A DNA stretch of 8,145 nucleotides from Fidelibacterota bacterium (GTDB lineage: Bacteria; Fidelibacterota; Fidelibacteria; Fidelibacterales; Fidelibacteraceae), in the NCBI GenBank assembly GCA_016937825.1, contig JAFGVT010000155.1, positions 1-8,145 of the forward strand, in the 5' to 3' direction. The position numbers and the translations under genes are program-made. Below the pieces are notes generated by a model. It worked only from the letters and a program-made list of their open reading frames with translations, was not told where the DNA came from and did no database searches. This document shows, one piece after another, positions 6,143 to 8,145 of this stretch (within the stretch, counting starts at the first letter, position 1; the number at the start of each line of letters is the position of its first letter).

Positions 6143-7186
6143 ATGAAAAACAAGGCGCTTCACATAAAACCCCTTTCCTGCCTGCTGCTGATGCTCATGC
6201 CCCTCGCGGCGCTTGCCGGCTACGCCAGCTACGGCAACGATTACCTGCATCTGCTCAAGGGACCCGGGGGAGAGCTCTACGGGACCGCCTACGGCTTGAT
6301 GCAGTTCGGCGCGGAAAACGTCTTCATCAATCCCGCGCGGCTTGAAATCGCGCCGGCGAAACCGCTGTACCTCTATCATTCCACCTGGTTCCGGAACGAA
6401 GTGAGCGCCAGCTCCCTGGGCTATACCTTCCATTACAAGGACAAGCCGCTCGGCCTCATGATCTCCCGCATCGCGGTCTCGGATATCCCGGATACCCGCA
6501 ACGCCCTGCTGGATTTCGGCCTGGACGGCATGCCGGGCACCGGGGACACGGGCGAGGGGAACGGGATCCTGGATGAGAACGAGATCATCGATTACGACGG
6601 CATCCGATTTACCGGCATCGCGAACTACACCCTCCACCTGGGCGTCCCCCTGGCGGAGACCGGCAATTTCCGCCTGGGCGCCGCGTTCGGATTGCTTTAC
6701 ACCGACCTGATCGCCGCCAAAGGCTACGGACTGACCCTGAACCTTTACGCCCAGCACAGCGGGAAGCATGTCAATGCCCTTTATGTCATTAAAAACCTTC
6801 CCTCCGCGCTGATGGTCTTCAACAGCGGCTCGGCGCAGTACTACTATCCGCAGTTCAGCGCCGCCTGGCTGGCGCCCCTGACCCTTGGAGACTTCCAGTT
6901 CCTGCCGGGCGTCAGCGCCGGCCTCTCCATCGCGGAGGATCTGGATGACGCGGCCTTCCGACTGGGATCCGCGGTCGCGCTGGATATTCAGCCCCTGCTC
7001 AGGGTCCGCTACCGGAACGTCCTGGCGGCCGGGCTCAGCTACCGTCACGGGGAGGGCTTCCATGCGGGGCTCGACGTGTCGATGCCGCTCCTGGATATCA
7101 GCTATTCCTTTCGTCCCTCATCCGGCGGAGAACTGGGCGGCAGCCATCTGATCGCCCTGCGTCTGTCCGTCGACATCTTTAAATAA
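6143..7186 (+). CDS. PorV/PorQ-like outer-membrane beta-barrel protein
   Basis: Secreted protein of 347 residues with a clear signal peptide: Lys-rich start, hydrophobic core 11-22 and a likely cut after ALA (23-25). The mature part has alternating hydrophobic/polar strands ending in aromatic or aliphatic residues, and closes with a final strand LIALRLSVDIFK, as expected for a beta-barrel inserted by BAM. The early segment YGLMQFGAENVFINPARLE resembles the conserved 'GxGxA..A..D...NPAGL' start of the PorV/PorQ/FadL-like group; LGYTFHYKDKPLGLMI then fits the second strand. PorV proteins assist type IX secretion in Bacteroidota, but related barrels occur widely without it, and no other type IX gene is visible, so no specific role is claimed. 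Residues 124-147 form a Gly/Asp/Asn/Glu-rich insert (DGMPGTGD, then GEGNGILDENE) like an EF-hand loop. It lacks an SD; see the promoter entry. Confidence 0.72.
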   Translation: MKNKALHIKPLSCLLLMLMPLAALAGYASYGNDYLHLLKGPGGELYGTAYGLMQFGAENVFINPARLEIAPAKPLYLYHSTWFRNEVSASSLGYTFHYKDKPLGLMISRIAVSDIPDTRNALLDFGLDGMPGTGDTGEGNGILDENEIIDYDGIRFTGIANYTLHLGVPLAETGNFRLGAAFGLLYTDLIAAKGYGLTLNLYAQHSGKHVNALYVIKNLPSALMVFNSGSAQYYYPQFSAAWLAPLTLGDFQFLPGVSAGLSIAEDLDDAAFRLGSAVALDIQPLLRVRYRNVLAAGLSYRHGEGFHAGLDVSMPLLDISYSFRPSSGGELGGSHLIALRLSVDIFK

Positions 7187-7193
7187 ATTTCGC

Positions 7194-7198
7194 AGGAG
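7194..7198 (+). promoter_or_regulatory. ribosome binding site deciding the lipoprotein start
   Basis: AGGAG lies 9 bases before ATG 7208 and only 3 before the in-frame ATG 7202. Normal SD spacing favours 7208, which also gives a classical MKRS signal-peptide start. Confidence 0.6.
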
Positions 7199-7207
7199 TA
7201 TATGTTT

Positions 7208-8145
7208 ATGAAACGTTCCGTCCTTTTATTGCTGGTCATCGCGCTGATCCTTTCCGCCTGCGGGAGTTCTGAACTGCAGAAAAAGACACCCGGGGAATTC
7301 GATTACGACAAGACCCTTTCCTTTATCCAGAAAAATCAGAAAAAGGAAAGCCCCGAACTGTACCTGGCCTGCGAGCAGATCCTGCCGCTGACGATCGAAA
7401 GGCTGCAGCTCGACGATTATCGCCGCGTGATGGCGGTCTACAAGCAAAACCCCGACCTTTTCTCACTGACGATGACCCTGGGCTTTCTGGCCGAAGGAAA
7501 GATCGCGGACCCGGTCCTCGAGGATTCGGTGTTCGCGGCGGTCGGAAGAGCGCACGGACTGGCGCTGAGCGAGGCCTTCGCGCTTTCCGCACAGGATTAC
7601 TACAAGGAACGCGACTTCACGGAAGAGGAACTGCGGGACCGCGTGACGGCCTACCGCGCCATGATCGGCGATGAATACGCCCAGCTCCTGATCCGCCGTC
7701 AGCGTCTCGGCGAAGCGCTGGCGGTCTATGAATCGATCATGGGAAATTACCGCGATACCGAGCTTCTGCTGAATTACGCCGGCGCCCTCAACAATATGAA
7801 CCGCTATGAAGCCTCCCTGATCGCCTGCATCGAGGCGCTGAAAATGACGCCGGGAAGCCTGGACGCCCGGGAGCGGATCACCACTACGGCCGAACTGCTC
7901 GGCTATTCGCGCGCCGAGATCGCGACCATGATCGACGAAACGGTCTTCCTCGGCCGGAACCTGCTCCGGCAGGACCTGCTGGCCGACGAACTGGACATCC
8001 CCATGCCGGCCTTTGAGATCGAAGGCCTCGACGGATCCCTGATCCGCAGCGAAGATTTCAGGGACAAGATCCTGATCGTCAGCTTTTTTGCCACCTGGTG
8101 CGGTCCCTGCAGACGGGAGCTTCCCCATCTGAACGAGACCTATAA
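7208..8145 (+). CDS. TPR-containing lipoprotein with C-terminal thioredoxin-fold (TlpA/ResA-like) domain, cut by right edge
   Basis: 312 codons are visible and the frame is still open at the window end. Residues 1-18 are a lipoprotein signal, MKRS, a Leu-rich core, then the lipobox LSAC with Cys18 as lipidation site. Residues after Cys are GSS, lacking the Asp+2 that retains lipoproteins in the inner membrane of E. coli; if that rule holds here it goes to the outer membrane through Lol. Residues about 25-250 are mostly helical; a TPR fits at about 184-217 (LLLNYAGALNNMNRYEAS, then ALKMTPGS), probably with a partial one before it (RLGEALAVYESIM). From about 268 (PMPAFEIEGLDGS) a redoxin/TlpA-type domain begins, with FFATWCGPCRRELP containing the CXXC Cys298 and Cys301. 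A periplasm-facing thiol-disulfide oxidoreductase is the likely activity; its partner is unknown. It begins 21 bases after the porV-like stop, so they are probably co-transcribed. An alternative start is ATG 7202. Confidence 0.85.
   Translation, partial: MKRSVLLLLVIALILSACGSSELQKKTPGEFDYDKTLSFIQKNQKKESPELYLACEQILPLTIERLQLDDYRRVMAVYKQNPDLFSLTMTLGFLAEGKIADPVLEDSVFAAVGRAHGLALSEAFALSAQDYYKERDFTEEELRDRVTAYRAMIGDEYAQLLIRRQRLGEALAVYESIMGNYRDTELLLNYAGALNNMNRYEASLIACIEALKMTPGSLDARERITTTAELLGYSRAEIATMIDETVFLGRNLLRQDLLADELDIPMPAFEIEGLDGSLIRSEDFRDKILIVSFFATWCGPCRRELPHLNETY

Overview
The window reads as ordinary chromosome from a Gram-negative bacterium with moderately high GC. A LolCDE-type lipoprotein-sorting transporter, a PorV/PorQ-like outer-membrane beta-barrel protein and a lipobox lipoprotein all require an outer membrane. 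The PorV-like protein carries a Gly/Asp/Asn/Glu-rich EF-hand-like insert. That combination points to the Fibrobacteres-Chlorobi-Bacteroidetes side of the tree or a related candidate phylum (for example Cloacimonadota or Marinimicrobia-like lineages). This placement is inference from protein style, not from a search. No mobile element, CRISPR array, tRNA or rRNA was seen, and no stretch over 300 bases lacks a gene.

Layout: (1) bases 1-1220, minus strand, hold the N-terminal 406 codons of an OPT-family transporter that runs off the left edge. (2) Bases 1221-1410 are a divergent intergenic region with -10-like elements for both directions, phased A-tracts and a perfect 16-base palindrome just before lysS. 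(3) Bases 1411-6068, plus strand, form a tight cluster: lysS, two LolC/LolE-type permeases (9-base gap, then 8-base overlap) and the LolD-type ATPase (10-base gap). (4) Bases 6143-7186 encode a secreted PorV-like protein, preceded by a 74-base gap with a promoter-like element right against the start codon. (5) Bases 7208-8145 encode a lipoprotein with a helical/TPR middle region and a thioredoxin-fold end with a WCGPC site, cut by the right edge.

How the genes fit together: lysS charges tRNA-Lys and is probably only co-transcribed with the rest. The two permeases plus the ATPase make one complete ABC machine that lifts mature lipoproteins out of the inner membrane toward a LolA-like carrier (no lolA or lolB is present here). 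The two following genes encode envelope proteins, one of them a lipoprotein that should be a client of that machine. The window therefore reads as an envelope-biogenesis neighbourhood. I see no clearly new biological system. The most useful leads are the split LolC/LolE pair in C-E-D order, the EF-hand-like insert in the PorV-like protein, the TPR-thioredoxin lipoprotein, and a recurring promoter-like motif that may make the porV-like mRNA leaderless.
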